Shown: positions 1-9,864, numbered from the stretch's first letter. The stretch: 64,000 nt of DNA from a bacterium (GCA_021372295.1 JAJFUS010000053.1:1-64000), one strand, 5' to 3'. Notes: generated by a model from the letters alone, not told the origin. Made by a program: numbers and translations.

Positions 1-831
1 GAGAATAGTCTTCATGGTTGCAAGATCCGTCCCTACGGGCTGAGTAAGATCATCGCTCGGAGCTTCATCACCCCATGGCGAAAGCTCAAAGCAAAATGCC
101 TTCCTGCTAACAGCATAGTCTAGGTTAGGAAGCTGCGCATAGTGTTTAGTATTATGTTTTACACCAACAAGATCAAGCGTATACATTAACACTGTCGGGT
201 CGCATTTTCCCGTATCCAGGTATTTCTCTTTGGCCCATATATATGCATCACACTTCGCGCTGCCGGTTGATGCGGTGGATGTGCCCCAGATCGTTCCCGT
301 TCCGGTGAATTTGCCTGAAAGATCCATCATTACAGGCAGACTCAGATCATTAACAAGGTAATCGTAAGTACTCGAGGTAATATCATTGCGAAGAGCTATT
401 CCGCCTTCCACACCAGCAACAGTTGTTGCAACAAGACTGGTGGAAGAAGCGCCTGTGCTTGGATCAGCATCATATAATACCAGGCCGTTAATATAATGGC
501 GAAAAACTACGAATAATTGTTCGAACGTTAGGGTCCGGACTTCCCATCCATCGCATAGCCCACCTGTTTCTCTGATCCGATCCAGCCAATCGACGTCAAT
601 ATCATAGTACAATATATACAATCTCGGCGATTCTCTGTTGACCAATCCCTGCAGGCACGCGGCTGTGTGACGAATGTCATAGCACTCCGCATTTGATAGA
701 TTCTCCGCATAACGCAAATCAGCGTAATATATGACGGGTTTGTCCGCCAACACACATGTGCTATTTAATATTTGCACAGCTATAATTGCCGCAAGAAACG
801 TGATAATACTGCAAATCTTCGTTCGTATCAT
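1..831 (-). CDS. GxGYxYP-family secreted protein, N-terminal part (cut by window edge)
   Basis: The reverse strand is open from an ATG at 831 to position 1 (277 codons) and continues outside the window. The first residues, MIRTKICSIITFLAAI, form a signal peptide, followed by ADKPVIYYADLRYAEN. The protein aligns without gaps and with most residues identical to the N-terminus of the complete paralogue at 9865-13275, including the ELSPWGDE segment. That paralogue carries the GxGYxYP motif; here the motif would lie beyond the edge. GxGYxYP proteins are annotated as putative glycoside hydrolases by family assignment only, so substrate and activity are unknown. The gene follows the modular surface protein at 931-4194 on the same strand with only about 100 bp between, including a long hairpin. 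Confidence 0.85.
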   Translation of the reverse strand, partial: MIRTKICSIITFLAAIIAVQILNSTCVLADKPVIYYADLRYAENLSNAECYDIRHTAACLQGLVNRESPRLYILYYDIDVDWLDRIRETGGLCDGWEVRTLTFEQLFVVFRHYINGLVLYDADPSTGASSTSLVATTVAGVEGGIALRNDITSSTYDYLVNDLSLPVMMDLSGKFTGTGTIWGTSTASTGSAKCDAYIWAKEKYLDTGKCDPTVLMYTLDLVGVKHNTKHYAQLPNLDYAVSRKAFCFELSPWGDEAPSDDLTQPVGTDLATMKTIL

Positions 832-872
832 ATCAACCCCCAACCTAGACAACCAATTCAACCGTCAACTTA

Positions 873-910
873 ATAGGAGCATGCCTGACGTACGCCAAGC
901 ATGCTCCTAT
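873..910 (-). terminator. 12-bp perfect hairpin between two surface-protein genes
   Basis: The arms ATAGGAGCATGC (873-884) and GCATGCTCCTAT (899-910) pair perfectly around a 14-nt loop. It starts about 20 nt after the stop of the 931-4194 gene, which suits a terminator or mRNA 3'-stabilising hairpin, but no T-run follows on the minus strand. Some readthrough into the next gene (start 831) is therefore possible. Confidence 0.55.
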
Positions 911-930
911 CCGGCCACTACGCGCGGAGC

Positions 931-3900
931 TTAGTATAGATCGATATCCGAATCACCTCTTGGGCGAATAGCGGGATATGTTACGTTGTCATAAGTCGCA
1001 AAACCCGCAGCGCCCGTTACAGCCACGTAATCACCGACTGCGATAGTCTTCGTTACTGGTGCAGTCAGGCCACTGAGGCATACATAGAACGTGGCTCCAC
1101 TGCCGTCATCGATAGTCATGAATGTACTGGAATCAATTGTCTTCACAGTTCCCCATGTCTTTACAAGAAGCCCGTTTCCGGCTGCGTCATTCACAAGCGC
1201 CTTGTTATTCATTCCAAGAGCGCCAAGCGGATCGCCTGCAACTGCAGTCATTCCAATGACATCAATATAGCGCTCGCCACTGACGTTGGTTTTGATTGTT
1301 CCGCAAAGTCCTGTTACACGGCTGCCCTCGCTTACTGCATCGCCGTTATAGACCTTGATACCGTATGCGCGATTCTCGTTTTCCAAATAGTAACTGCCTT
1401 CACTATATGTTGACGAGTCAACTGTCGCGACCAACGTTTCGGCTATCCTTATAACTGTTCCATCAGCCAGTTCTTTAGCATCGATAATTGAATCGACATT
1501 AGTATAGGCAGTCATGACAAAATCAGCCGTGGCTGTTTCGCCATATTTTACAACGACAGACTTTGTCTGTGGAATATACCCATCGGCATTCGCTGTCAGA
1601 GTGTAAGTGCCATGAGCAAGTGTTCTGGAATATGCACCAGATGTATCAGGCTGCAGTTCTTCCCCAGTCTCGGCAATGGTAACTGTCGCGCCGGAGATCG
1701 CCTCGCCGGTGGCGCTGTCATATACGAAGCCTGTTATCATGCCGTCCGGCAGAGAAGTTATGGAGAGATTGTCCCACTCAACCATATTTGTTGAGTCGCC
1801 GAATACACCGATATAACCTCCACCTACATCGTTGGTATCCGTGACATCAAGAAGCAATGTGCCGTTAACATATACCTTGTGGCTATCATCACATACAACG
1901 ATTCTCACCGTGGCATTCTGCCAATAAGGACTAGCAGTCGTCAGCTTTGCTGATGCAATCGGATTACCGTTATATTGGAGAGTTATCGCATCGCCTGCGT
2001 ACGGGAAACTAACGAAGTACCCGGCTGTTCTGGCCGTGGCCTCAACTTGCCTGTAAGCAATGCCAGACCATTGTCCCGAGCTCGTGCTCAACCAGTTCAT
2101 TTCCACCGAAAGGTCAAAATCTCCTGGTACAAAACTCTGCCCAAGAGCAGCGCCACAGTAATTTGACCCTGCGTATGTAATCAGTTTTCCGGAATCAATA
2201 AATGAATTGATATTTCCGGTAGCGGAGACACCAGAATTCTCCGTCTTTAACCATGGAATGGCAAAAGAGCCTTCCGTTGTGCCGAGCGGTTCACTTTCCG
2301 TGGTGGTTCTTGTAAACGTGTCATACACCGACCATGTTGTGTCCGCCGGGAAAATCCCGATGTTTCTGGTTACAGCAGTGGCTACAGTAACGTCGCACAA
2401 GACATTCATTACGTACCCGCTTGCAGATGCTGCCAGTTCATATGTTCCACCAGGCACACTGGAAATAGTGTAGGTGCCGCTTGCATCGGTGGTTGCGGAC
2501 AAGGTTGCGCTTTCCGACTTTATGGTTACGGTCGCTCCTTCTATAGCCGTGCCCGTAAGTCCGTCAATGACTGTGCCGCTTAGGCTGCCTGTGCAACTGG
2601 ATGTAATATCTTCGATTACCATGTTGTCTATGCTGAATGCGGTATTGCTTTCCAATACGCGTAAACCGGCATTAACATATTTTAAAGTTGAATGAGAAGG
2701 TGTATATGTGTTGGAACACAGAGTCCAGTCAGTACCCGGAGTGGAGTACAAGTTGATCTCGTCAACCTTGGTGCCCTTGTCGGTATGGTAACCGGTCAAT
2801 GCTTCTCGCACCTGGCCCGTACCTGTAGTAGACTTTGCATAGTAACTGCAGTTATACATATGGCCATACTTGACCGGCACTCTCACCCTACGATCGTTGG
2901 TTATACTTGTCATTCCCCACCCGGAATCACCGCCCAAGGATGTTCTCGACATTTGAAGAGCCGTGCCGCTTCCATCCTGTCCGGGAACAATAGTTAAGCT
3001 TCCGCCCGAAGGACTTATGGCAAAGAATTTGAATGGGCCGATATTATTCTCGCTGGTATATGACGCACCAAGCTGATAAGTATCCATGCTCCCATCAGGG
3101 AAAAGATTCCCGGTAATCGCGGCCTCATCGATAAATGAAGCATCATCCACAATGACACTTCCGGTATCTGAGTTGGCTCTAAATGCGACACTGGCGTACT
3201 TGCAGTTAACAGGGGCTGTATACGTGACTGCAAGAAGCTCCCAACCTGTTGTAACTGTGGGTGTAAAGAACGTGTTGACCGTATCGGTAATCCATGCGGT
3301 AGGGCTCGAATAAGACGCAACTGTGAAGCGGAGAGGGCAGCCAGTCGCGGTTTTTACCCATACGGACGCACGGTAAGTATGCCCGGCAATTACGGGAATC
3401 TTGTAATATGTGCCGAAGCCGGTGTCGGAAGACACCGAGGTCCTTGACAGTTCTATGGCTGTATCTCCGGTTCTACCCGGAGTAACGATATTCATGACGC
3501 CGCCGGTGCCGCTTCCACTGAAGAAACGAATTTGACCCTGGATTATTTCGCTGTTGTAAGTTGAGCCAGCGGTCCAGTTGTCGAAGCTGGGATCACCGAT
3601 GGAATTGTCTGTCTCCTCCATTGAAACATTGTCTATATACACGCTTCCAGTGGTAGACACAGGGCGGAAAGAAATATTCGCAGCGTCACAAGTAGCGGGC
3701 GCAATATACACTACCTCATATTTGTGCCACGCAGTTGTAGGCGCGAAAGTACAGGAAACGGTATCGCCAAGGTGTGTTCCTGATCTACTGCCAATAAAGG
3801 AAGCCACTGTAAACTTGAATGTGGCCGCATTATCTGACTTAGCCCATACCGAAACGCGATACGCTTTGCCTTCCTCGACGGCTATATCGTCCGAGCCGAG

Positions 3901-4194
3901 TCCGGTATCAACGCTTGTTGAGGTTTTTGCGATCTTCAGGGCAACATCGCCATCCTCACCTGGAGTGATCACACTCATGGTTCCGCCGGATCCTGCCCCA
4001 CTAAAATATCTCCATGTATCCAACCAGACGTCGGAACCTTCTGGGTATGTGGTGCCGGCAGTAAAGTTTTCAAAACTTGGGTTTAGCACCATGTTGTCGG
4101 CATACGAGCACGCACTTGCCAAAGCCAGTAAAACGGCGCACGCAGCAACTAGCCCAAGCATAACTCCGAACTGTTTTATCGATTTTGTTATCAT
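931..4194 (-). CDS. Large secreted modular protein: three NPSFE-type beta modules, two carboxypeptidase-regulatory-like domains, LamG-like domain, C-terminal OB-like pair
   Basis: 1087 aa. An AAGGAG site lies 7 nt upstream of the ATG. A signal peptide ends near residue 32. Three related modules follow, the first opening with MVLNPSFENFTAG, each with the layout of CBM4/9-like carbohydrate-binding jelly rolls and ending in an acidic SVYIDNVSMEE-like strand. Next come a carboxypeptidase-regulatory-like domain (SGTVIDGLTGTAIEGATV), a concanavalin/LamG-like domain with an EWDNLSI end, and a second regulatory-like domain (GMITGFVYDSATGEAISG). The last about 189 residues are a duplicated OB-like module with ERYIDV and LGMNNK motifs and the tail RPRGDSDIDLY. 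No catalytic domain is visible. A polysaccharide- or surface-binding role is inferred. The same tail closes the protein at 14485-18426. Confidence 0.8.
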   Translation of the reverse strand: MITKSIKQFGVMLGLVAACAVLLALASACSYADNMVLNPSFENFTAGTTYPEGSDVWLDTWRYFSGAGSGGTMSVITPGEDGDVALKIAKTSTSVDTGLGSDDIAVEEGKAYRVSVWAKSDNAATFKFTVASFIGSRSGTHLGDTVSCTFAPTTAWHKYEVVYIAPATCDAANISFRPVSTTGSVYIDNVSMEETDNSIGDPSFDNWTAGSTYNSEIIQGQIRFFSGSGTGGVMNIVTPGRTGDTAIELSRTSVSSDTGFGTYYKIPVIAGHTYRASVWVKTATGCPLRFTVASYSSPTAWITDTVNTFFTPTVTTGWELLAVTYTAPVNCKYASVAFRANSDTGSVIVDDASFIDEAAITGNLFPDGSMDTYQLGASYTSENNIGPFKFFAISPSGGSLTIVPGQDGSGTALQMSRTSLGGDSGWGMTSITNDRRVRVPVKYGHMYNCSYYAKSTTGTGQVREALTGYHTDKGTKVDEINLYSTPGTDWTLCSNTYTPSHSTLKYVNAGLRVLESNTAFSIDNMVIEDITSSCTGSLSGTVIDGLTGTAIEGATVTIKSESATLSATTDASGTYTISSVPGGTYELAASASGYVMNVLCDVTVATAVTRNIGIFPADTTWSVYDTFTRTTTESEPLGTTEGSFAIPWLKTENSGVSATGNINSFIDSGKLITYAGSNYCGAALGQSFVPGDFDLSVEMNWLSTSSGQWSGIAYRQVEATARTAGYFVSFPYAGDAITLQYNGNPIASAKLTTASPYWQNATVRIVVCDDSHKVYVNGTLLLDVTDTNDVGGGYIGVFGDSTNMVEWDNLSITSLPDGMITGFVYDSATGEAISGATVTIAETGEELQPDTSGAYSRTLAHGTYTLTANADGYIPQTKSVVVKYGETATADFVMTAYTNVDSIIDAKELADGTVIRIAETLVATVDSSTYSEGSYYLENENRAYGIKVYNGDAVSEGSRVTGLCGTIKTNVSGERYIDVIGMTAVAGDPLGALGMNNKALVNDAAGNGLLVKTWGTVKTIDSSTFMTIDDGSGATFYVCLSGLTAPVTKTIAVGDYVAVTGAAGFATYDNVTYPAIRPRGDSDIDLY

Positions 4195-4350
4195 ACTACT
4201 TCTCCTTTCTAGTATATCTTATTCCATTTATGCGCAGCATGATTTTATGAACGTCTATTTGCCTCCTTTCGCTGAGGTTGCAATTAGTTGTTTTGTGATT
4301 TGTGTCGGGTGGACATATATTGACAACGTTACTCTTAGCATATAGAAAAT

Positions 4351-4485
4351 GCCATCACGTAAAGCGTTTCACCTATGGTTGATGTAAACATCAAAACACA
4401 GCAGCATTCATCATCTGATCACACAAGAACGCCATCTCATGAAACGTTTCACCTGTGACTGACACAACACCCAAATGCAGCAACC
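4351..4485. repeat. Imperfect 80-bp-period tandem repeat carrying LacI/Cra-like operator copies
   Basis: Positions 4351-4405 and 4431-4485 are two diverged copies exactly 80 bp apart, both beginning GCCATC and both containing CGTTTCACCT. The repeat lies in the 482-bp gap between the start of the 931-4194 gene and the end of the GH31 gene, so it is upstream of the former. Its best conserved part is the operator-like core annotated separately. Confidence 0.6.
4440..4451. promoter_or_regulatory. Perfect palindrome TGAAACGTTTCA, LacI/GalR (Cra-type) operator candidate
   Basis: TGAAACGTTTCA is a perfect 12-bp palindrome with a central CpG, the classic form of LacI/GalR-family operators and identical to a Cra (FruR) consensus variant. 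A weaker version, TAAAGCGTTTCA, sits at 4360-4371, 80 bp away. Two sites at this spacing could allow looping upstream of the 4194 start. No LacI-family gene is present in this window, so the regulator is unknown. Confidence 0.5.
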
Positions 4486-4489
4486 TTAT

Positions 4490-4562
4490 TGTACTACAAA
4501 ATGCGCACTGTTTTTTTGTGTGTACTACAGAACGTGCGCTGCTTTCTAATTTTGTACTACAG
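4490..4562. repeat. Short direct repeats of TGTACTACA at 31- and 32-bp spacing
   Basis: TGTACTACA occurs at 4490, 4521 and 4553. The first two copies extend to 21 bp with 17 matches. A spacing near three helical turns puts the copies on one DNA face. They lie between the end of the GH31 gene and the operator-like repeat, so they could be part of the same control region. Function is unknown. Confidence 0.5.
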
Positions 4563-4676
4563 CCGGAATATACCATGGTCACTTGCATTTGTCAACTGTA
4601 TGTTTGTCAATTTCATAACAATTGCACTAAGGCCGTATTCCAAGTCGCCAATATCTTGGATCGACCTATTTTAGAG

Positions 4677-6905
4677 CTAAAACCTGATTTCTTTTTCCTC
4701 GCCGAACGGAACCCGCTCATTGCCGGCATTTTTGCCGTGAACCCTTACCGCAAATGTTTTGATCTCGGTCAGATAATTGCCTTTTGCTTTGGATATATTA
4801 ACCGAACTGCTAGTCACCTTGATCGGCAGTTCCACATACTTGCCGTCTTCATAGGCAGTGGTCGTGCCATCGTCATCGTAAAAAATGAATGAACCCTCTC
4901 CAGGGTAGATATTGAGCTCGATCTCATTCACAGGTTTTTCGCCGACATGCTGCATTACCGGCCCCATCGGAATCACGGCTCCAGCCTTGACAAACATCGG
5001 CAGGACATCCGCCGGAGCGTTATAATCAATGATGTGACCGCCTTCATATATATGGTCGGTCCAGAAATCGGTCCACGTGCCATTCGGAAGATATATTTTT
5101 CGCGAGGTGTCCTCGATAAGCGGCGCAATCATAATCGATTCGCCAAACATATACTGATTGTCGACTTCGTAGGTCGCCTTGTCGTCGGGGTAGTCCATCA
5201 CCAGCGCGCGGACAATCGGCAGGCCGGTTGTGTGCATCTGCCAGAATGCGCTGTAAATGTAGGGCAGCAGTCTCATTCTCATCTGCACATATTTGCGGAA
5301 CGTATCTTCGACCGATTTGTCTCTCTTCCAAGGCAGCAGCTTTTCATCACCGGCCCAGGCGTTTATCATCGCCATTGGGGCAAAACACATATTCTCGGCA
5401 CGACGAAGGAACTCATCATTCGACCCGGCCTCCCTCAGTTCAGGACACCACAGGAAGCCTGAGAAACCCGATGTAGCCTGCGCGCGAACATATTGCTCGA
5501 GCTGATAATAATCGCTGTATATGCACGACGCATATCTCTGCCCACCGGCGAAGTTTGCTCTCAGCAGGAGATAGGTTCGCAGCCCAAGCTTCTCGAACAT
5601 CTCCTGTACGGTCTGGTTATACAAAAAACCGGTCAGATTGTGCATCTGAGCACCGGTGAGGCCTGACGGAAACTGCGTGTCATCAGGATAAAACCAATTG
5701 GTGCTGAAATCCGACCCGTCGCATTCGTCAAGTTTGTAGCCCTCCACTCCCATCTTAATGTGCTCGTCAATATGGAGTTTTGTAAAAATATCCCGAGTTT
5801 TCTGGAGTGTAAAATCAGGTACAGCGCCACCCATAGCTTTCTTATCTGCAAACAGATGGTTCGTCTTCAGGTCATTGTAGATTGGAGACATCGGGCTCAC
5901 CCACTCATGCTCCCAGAGGTTGACATGAAAACCGTTATCCCGCATCCACTTCACATACCCGGCCGGATCTGGATAGAACTCTTTGTTCCACATATATGTG
6001 CAGGGATAGGAACCAGTCTGCCATGACGGCTCCAAACCGATGACGTCGCACGGAATGTTGCGAGACCGGAACTCTTTAGCGGTATCGATAGTCAGATCAG
6101 ACTTCCACTTCGACGGCATTCGATACCAGAACCCCAATCCCCACTTAGGCGGCATCTGCACTCGACCGCGAAGCCATGTCTGGCGATCCGAGATATCTCT
6201 AAACGTCGGCCCATATATAAAGTAATAATCAAGCGTCGGGTCGGGAGCGCTGAAAGTATACTGGTCGGCCACAGTGCAACACATATCGAAATGCGAATAA
6301 CCAGTGCTGTTAAGGAAGATGCCATAGCCTCGTGTGCTGTAGAAAAACGGATCGGAAGCATGAGCCATACCGTTATCGAAAGGCGGATCGGCGTTCGTTT
6401 TTATCACACGGTATAGGCCGCGCTGGTCCAGCTTATGAAACTGAAGCCCGAAACCGAAAAAGTGTTCGTCCTCGCCGGACGTATTCCTGCTGACGCTGTA
6501 TTGGCTGTTCCACGATGGAGCCGACGATGTCAAAACACGTTCGGCTTGATCCCTGAATTCGACCATAAACGGCGATTTCACAACCGAAATGCTCAACTCA
6601 GCAGACCTAATCTCTATACGATTCAGATATTCACTATACGTAAGAGGAATATCTTCCCACTTGCGTCCTACCACGGCATAGCCATCGCCAGACACAGGCT
6701 TCGTCCCCTTTACCCCGACCTGAACGCGAAAAATGCCCGTGTCATAGGCCGTAATCCTGGCCCATCCTTCTTCATATTTTAGGTCAATCGAATTCGCCGA
6801 CTTGGAAACCGATGTGTAATGCACCAGGCTTGATGCCGATTGCGCCGTCGAACTCATTAGAGCCAGAATAGCTGTCATGCAGGCAGCACACCTCATTGAT
6901 ACCAA
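4677..6905 (-). CDS. Secreted GH31-family glycoside hydrolase (alpha-glucosidase/alpha-xylosidase type)
   Basis: 742 aa. The TTG start at 6905 is preceded by GGAGG with a 7-nt spacer. An ATG at 6896 is an alternative, but its spacing would be poor. A signal peptide ends near TAQSA. Residues about 40-200 form the N-terminal beta-sandwich. The barrel begins near LGFWYRMPSKW and includes YKLDECDGSDF, where the Asp is the likely nucleophile, and the acid/base-region strand IYSDYYQLEQY. SGFSGFLWCPE and APMAMINAW are also GH31-like. C-terminal beta domains include VKAGAVIPMGP. It probably releases alpha-linked glucose or xylose outside the cytoplasm. The exact substrate cannot be read from sequence. 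Confidence 0.9.
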   Translation of the reverse strand: MVSMRCAACMTAILALMSSTAQSASSLVHYTSVSKSANSIDLKYEEGWARITAYDTGIFRVQVGVKGTKPVSGDGYAVVGRKWEDIPLTYSEYLNRIEIRSAELSISVVKSPFMVEFRDQAERVLTSSAPSWNSQYSVSRNTSGEDEHFFGFGLQFHKLDQRGLYRVIKTNADPPFDNGMAHASDPFFYSTRGYGIFLNSTGYSHFDMCCTVADQYTFSAPDPTLDYYFIYGPTFRDISDRQTWLRGRVQMPPKWGLGFWYRMPSKWKSDLTIDTAKEFRSRNIPCDVIGLEPSWQTGSYPCTYMWNKEFYPDPAGYVKWMRDNGFHVNLWEHEWVSPMSPIYNDLKTNHLFADKKAMGGAVPDFTLQKTRDIFTKLHIDEHIKMGVEGYKLDECDGSDFSTNWFYPDDTQFPSGLTGAQMHNLTGFLYNQTVQEMFEKLGLRTYLLLRANFAGGQRYASCIYSDYYQLEQYVRAQATSGFSGFLWCPELREAGSNDEFLRRAENMCFAPMAMINAWAGDEKLLPWKRDKSVEDTFRKYVQMRMRLLPYIYSAFWQMHTTGLPIVRALVMDYPDDKATYEVDNQYMFGESIMIAPLIEDTSRKIYLPNGTWTDFWTDHIYEGGHIIDYNAPADVLPMFVKAGAVIPMGPVMQHVGEKPVNEIELNIYPGEGSFIFYDDDGTTTAYEDGKYVELPIKVTSSSVNISKAKGNYLTEIKTFAVRVHGKNAGNERVPFGEEKEIRF

Positions 6906-7151
6906 TGCATATCCTCCAAATTGGACAAACTACACCCGGAAAAAAGTGTACACTTTGCTCCGCGGGCCAATCTTTCCTACTCGATAGTATATCGCTATTC
7001 TTCAGCCTGTCAATGGGGTTTTGCAGCCGTCCCAACGATCACGTTTCGTTTGCATTTTCCATAACCGCAGGAACATCATCCATTGTACGATTCAACCGTA
7101 TTCATCGTAAATTTGGGTATAGTTGTTATTAAATTTACTGAGAGGTGGTCG

Positions 7152-7769
7152 ATGATGGATACGATATCCAGAATGTTCGCAATCCGTTATAGTGCAAGCC
7201 GACTATACTCAACGCTGAGAGGGTTGTTGCTTATAACTTTTCTGGTCGCATCAAATTTGCTAGCCGACAGCAAAGATAGTGCCTGTGTCACATGTCTTGA
7301 ACCGGAGATTAAAGCAAGCTCAAGCAACAAAGCGTTGACCACGATTGCTTCCTCAAAGGATAATGCAAAAGGAATCGACAAGATAAGCGTAGTTGCATAC
7401 GAACCCACGCGTATAATGATCGCATCGACAAAAACATCATCCTCTCCAAAGCGTAATTACAAGGCTGAGTATAAGAAACTGCAGGCAAAATACCAGAAAC
7501 TGAAGAGTTCATGTGCTCAAAGAAAAGCCCTGAAAGCTCCAAGTACCAAGGGAATCGTCGTAAATGTCCCACAGCAACCAGCCCCGGTTGTGAATGTCAC
7601 CTGTCCTCCTGTTGACCTGAGTGGGTATGTGAAAAAAGAAGACATGGAGGCCTTGCGCAAGCAGGTCTCTGAGTTAACCGACAAACTCACTCAAGTAACG
7701 GAGCAGCTTGAGGAGGTGAACGCGCGCGTATGCGCGCTTGAGAGATGTCAAACTCAAGAAGGGAAATAA
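7152..7769 (+). CDS. Secreted coiled-coil protein, first gene of a pair with the pentapeptide-repeat membrane protein
   Basis: 205 aa from the first of two adjacent ATGs (7152, 7155). AGAGGTGG just upstream supports this start rather than an earlier one. An N-terminal hydrophobic stretch (LRGLLLITFLVASNLLA) is a signal peptide or membrane anchor. A Lys-rich helix (YKAEYKKLQAKYQKLKS) follows, then a Pro/Val linker with two VVNV-type strands. The C-terminal coiled coil runs about residues 165-200 (LRKQVSELTDKLTQVTEQLE) and ends with two Cys residues (VCALERCQ). The stop is 3 nt before the next gene, so translation is probably coupled. I recognise no family. The gene is divergent from the GH31 gene. 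Confidence 0.7.
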   Translation: MMDTISRMFAIRYSASRLYSTLRGLLLITFLVASNLLADSKDSACVTCLEPEIKASSSNKALTTIASSKDNAKGIDKISVVAYEPTRIMIASTKTSSSPKRNYKAEYKKLQAKYQKLKSSCAQRKALKAPSTKGIVVNVPQQPAPVVNVTCPPVDLSGYVKKEDMEALRKQVSELTDKLTQVTEQLEEVNARVCALERCQTQEGK

Positions 7770-7772
7770 ATC

Positions 7773-9602
7773 GTGCCATTTCGCAGCATTGCGAGTGAAT
7801 TGGGGGACATCCTAAAAGCACATACCCTCTGGCTGGAAACCGATAAGAAGAATGGCGTGCAGGCAGATTTGCATGATGCCGATCTTGAGGGCTGCGATTT
7901 TTCAGGGAGGGATCTTCGAGAAGTCGACCTGAGCGGTTCCAACTTGCGTGGTGCAAAGCTGCAAGGAGCCGATTTGCATGGAGCAAACCTGCGAAATTCA
8001 TGTCTGCAACGCGCCGATCTTGGTGGCGCTCAAGGGCTTATATGTCGGCAGTTGGGAGGTGCCGATCTTTCGAGCGCTAAAATGCCCGACGATCTCAACT
8101 TTCAGCCCGCCATATCAGGTATTGACGATCAGATACGTGACGCTGGAAAAACACTTATAGCTATGCTGACACTATGTATCTACTCATGGATGACTCTAGG
8201 CGCTATGAGCGACATAGCGCTGCTGACGGAGTCCGGTAACACTCCGTTTCCAATAGTGGGAACAATTATTCCGATCAATTGGTTTCTCTGGATAGTGCCT
8301 TCAGTAATACTTGTTCTCGATATTGAGTTTCTCATCTATCTGCAACGTCTATGGGAGGGACTGGCTGATCTGCCGGCCATATTGCCGGACGGCAGCAAAC
8401 TATCTTGCAGAATCTATCCCTGGCTGCCCACAGGATTGCTCCGGTTGTGTGTGCCGAGGCTTTGCGTCATCCGTCCGGCGCTGTCGACACTGCAAGGGGT
8501 CATGTCGGTGATTGTTTTGTGGATTGTGGTTCCTGTCACGCTCTATCTCTTTTGGATGCGGGGACTTCCCAATCATAACTGGCGGATGAGTGCACTTTAC
8601 CTGACTCTGTTTGCGGCCTCTGTCGTGATAGGACTGGGATTCTATCGCCTTGCTGTTTCCACACTTAGTAACGGCGAAAGTGCCGAGCGGCCTTTGAGAC
8701 ATCTGCTGATCGGCAGGGAAACTTATGGGCTCGCAGCCCTTTTTATTGGTATAGTGGCATTGTTTGGAGTCATTTCCTACGGCGCAATTAATGGGGTTCC
8801 GTTGAAAGACGAGCCTGAATGTCCTCAACCACCGATCCACTGCAGACTGAGATGGTTCGATCCCTGCAAGCTCGTCCCAAGGATATGTCCATACCTGCGT
8901 TTAAGAACGCATGCGAACTTTTTCAGGGTAGACGTCTCCAGCAAGCCGGATGGCTTTGACGGGACAAATGTCAACGCCGTCAATGGCGCGCAACTGGCAG
9001 GAAGGGACCTCCGATTTGTCGATGCTCAGTATGCATTTCTGGTTAAAGCTCAAATGACAAATGCTGATTTGACGGGCGGCAGTTTGGAGAATGCCGACCT
9101 GCGCCGAGCCGATATGACACTGGCCATATTGCAGTACGCCAATTTAGAGACATCGGATATGAGTTCAAGTGTGCTCAACAATACCTGGCTTGAGCATTCC
9201 TGTTTGCACAGGGCGAATCTGCAAAGAGCCGATCTCAGCGAGGCTCACTTACAATATGCAGTTTTGGAAGACGCTGACATGCGAAATGCGATTGTAAATG
9301 ATGCAGACCTGCTCGGCGCGAAACTGACTGGCGCCGTACTCGGTGGCGCTCATTTCGATGGAGCAAACCTCCGCGGTGCAGAGCTGGTCGATGCGCATAT
9401 GCGTGCCGGAATTGTTCAGGTGTTCGACGTGCACAACCTGGAATGGAAAACCGTCCAGCAAACAGATGCCTACGGACTAACACCGGAACAGTTGGAGAGT
9501 GCGATCATAGGCGAGGATACGCAATTGCCTACTTACCTTAGAGTAACAATCAGTGCGGGCAAGCTACATATCTATTGGAAAGAACGCAAGTCGGGTGGCT
9601 AG
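7773..9602 (+). CDS. Membrane protein with two pentapeptide-repeat solenoids flanking a five-helix membrane core
   Basis: 609 aa from a GTG start 3 nt after the preceding stop. Residues about 30-95 are A(D/N)Lxx pentapeptide repeats (for example [18 protein letters not shown]). Residues about 115-335 contain about five hydrophobic segments, including [20 protein letters not shown] and [19 protein letters not shown]. Residues about 395-550 return to pentapeptide repeats ([19 protein letters not shown]). A short beta tail follows. Pentapeptide repeats fold as a right-handed square helix and often act as binding scaffolds. Having two of them on either side of a membrane block is unusual. An even or odd number of helices would decide whether both solenoids face the same side. 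Function is unknown, and the coupled coiled-coil protein is the obvious partner. Confidence 0.85.
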   Translation: MPFRSIASELGDILKAHTLWLETDKKNGVQADLHDADLEGCDFSGRDLREVDLSGSNLRGAKLQGADLHGANLRNSCLQRADLGGAQGLICRQLGGADLSSAKMPDDLNFQPAISGIDDQIRDAGKTLIAMLTLCIYSWMTLGAMSDIALLTESGNTPFPIVGTIIPINWFLWIVPSVILVLDIEFLIYLQRLWEGLADLPAILPDGSKLSCRIYPWLPTGLLRLCVPRLCVIRPALSTLQGVMSVIVLWIVVPVTLYLFWMRGLPNHNWRMSALYLTLFAASVVIGLGFYRLAVSTLSNGESAERPLRHLLIGRETYGLAALFIGIVALFGVISYGAINGVPLKDEPECPQPPIHCRLRWFDPCKLVPRICPYLRLRTHANFFRVDVSSKPDGFDGTNVNAVNGAQLAGRDLRFVDAQYAFLVKAQMTNADLTGGSLENADLRRADMTLAILQYANLETSDMSSSVLNNTWLEHSCLHRANLQRADLSEAHLQYAVLEDADMRNAIVNDADLLGAKLTGAVLGGAHFDGANLRGAELVDAHMRAGIVQVFDVHNLEWKTVQQTDAYGLTPEQLESAIIGEDTQLPTYLRVTISAGKLHIYWKERKSGG

Positions 9603-9798
9603 ACACACTCTGCATCATAAAACCTGGGCAAATATATAAAGAAGCTTAATACAGAGAATCCACTCTGGAGTTCTGAGCGGAATCTATGACTATCTTATTG
9701 ATTCAACCCACCAACTTCAAATGCAATCCGTTTTCGGCGAATTTAGTTTCGCTTGCGCTCGAAAAAGCGCCGGAATGTCACCGAATAAGCTAGTTGAA

Positions 9799-9836
9799 TC
9801 AAAAGCCCCCGGATTTGCGATTCCAGGGGCTTTTGA
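9799..9836. terminator. Bidirectional terminator between convergent genes
   Basis: An 11-bp perfect stem, TCAAAAGCCCC (9799-9809) with GGGGCTTTTGA (9826-9836), encloses a 16-nt loop. T-rich ends lie on both strands. It sits between the stop of the pentapeptide-repeat gene and the stop of the convergent GxGYxYP gene. The rest of 9603-9864 shows no gene. Confidence 0.8.
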
Positions 9837-9864
9837 TTTGCTGTCGGCCAGTAATGGCCGAGTC

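Noticed and set aside
3578..4345. Plus-strand open frame of 255 codons opposite the giant surface gene
   Set aside because: It lies antisense inside a well-supported reading frame, has no ribosome binding site and no recognisable motif; the repeats of the real gene keep the opposite frame open.
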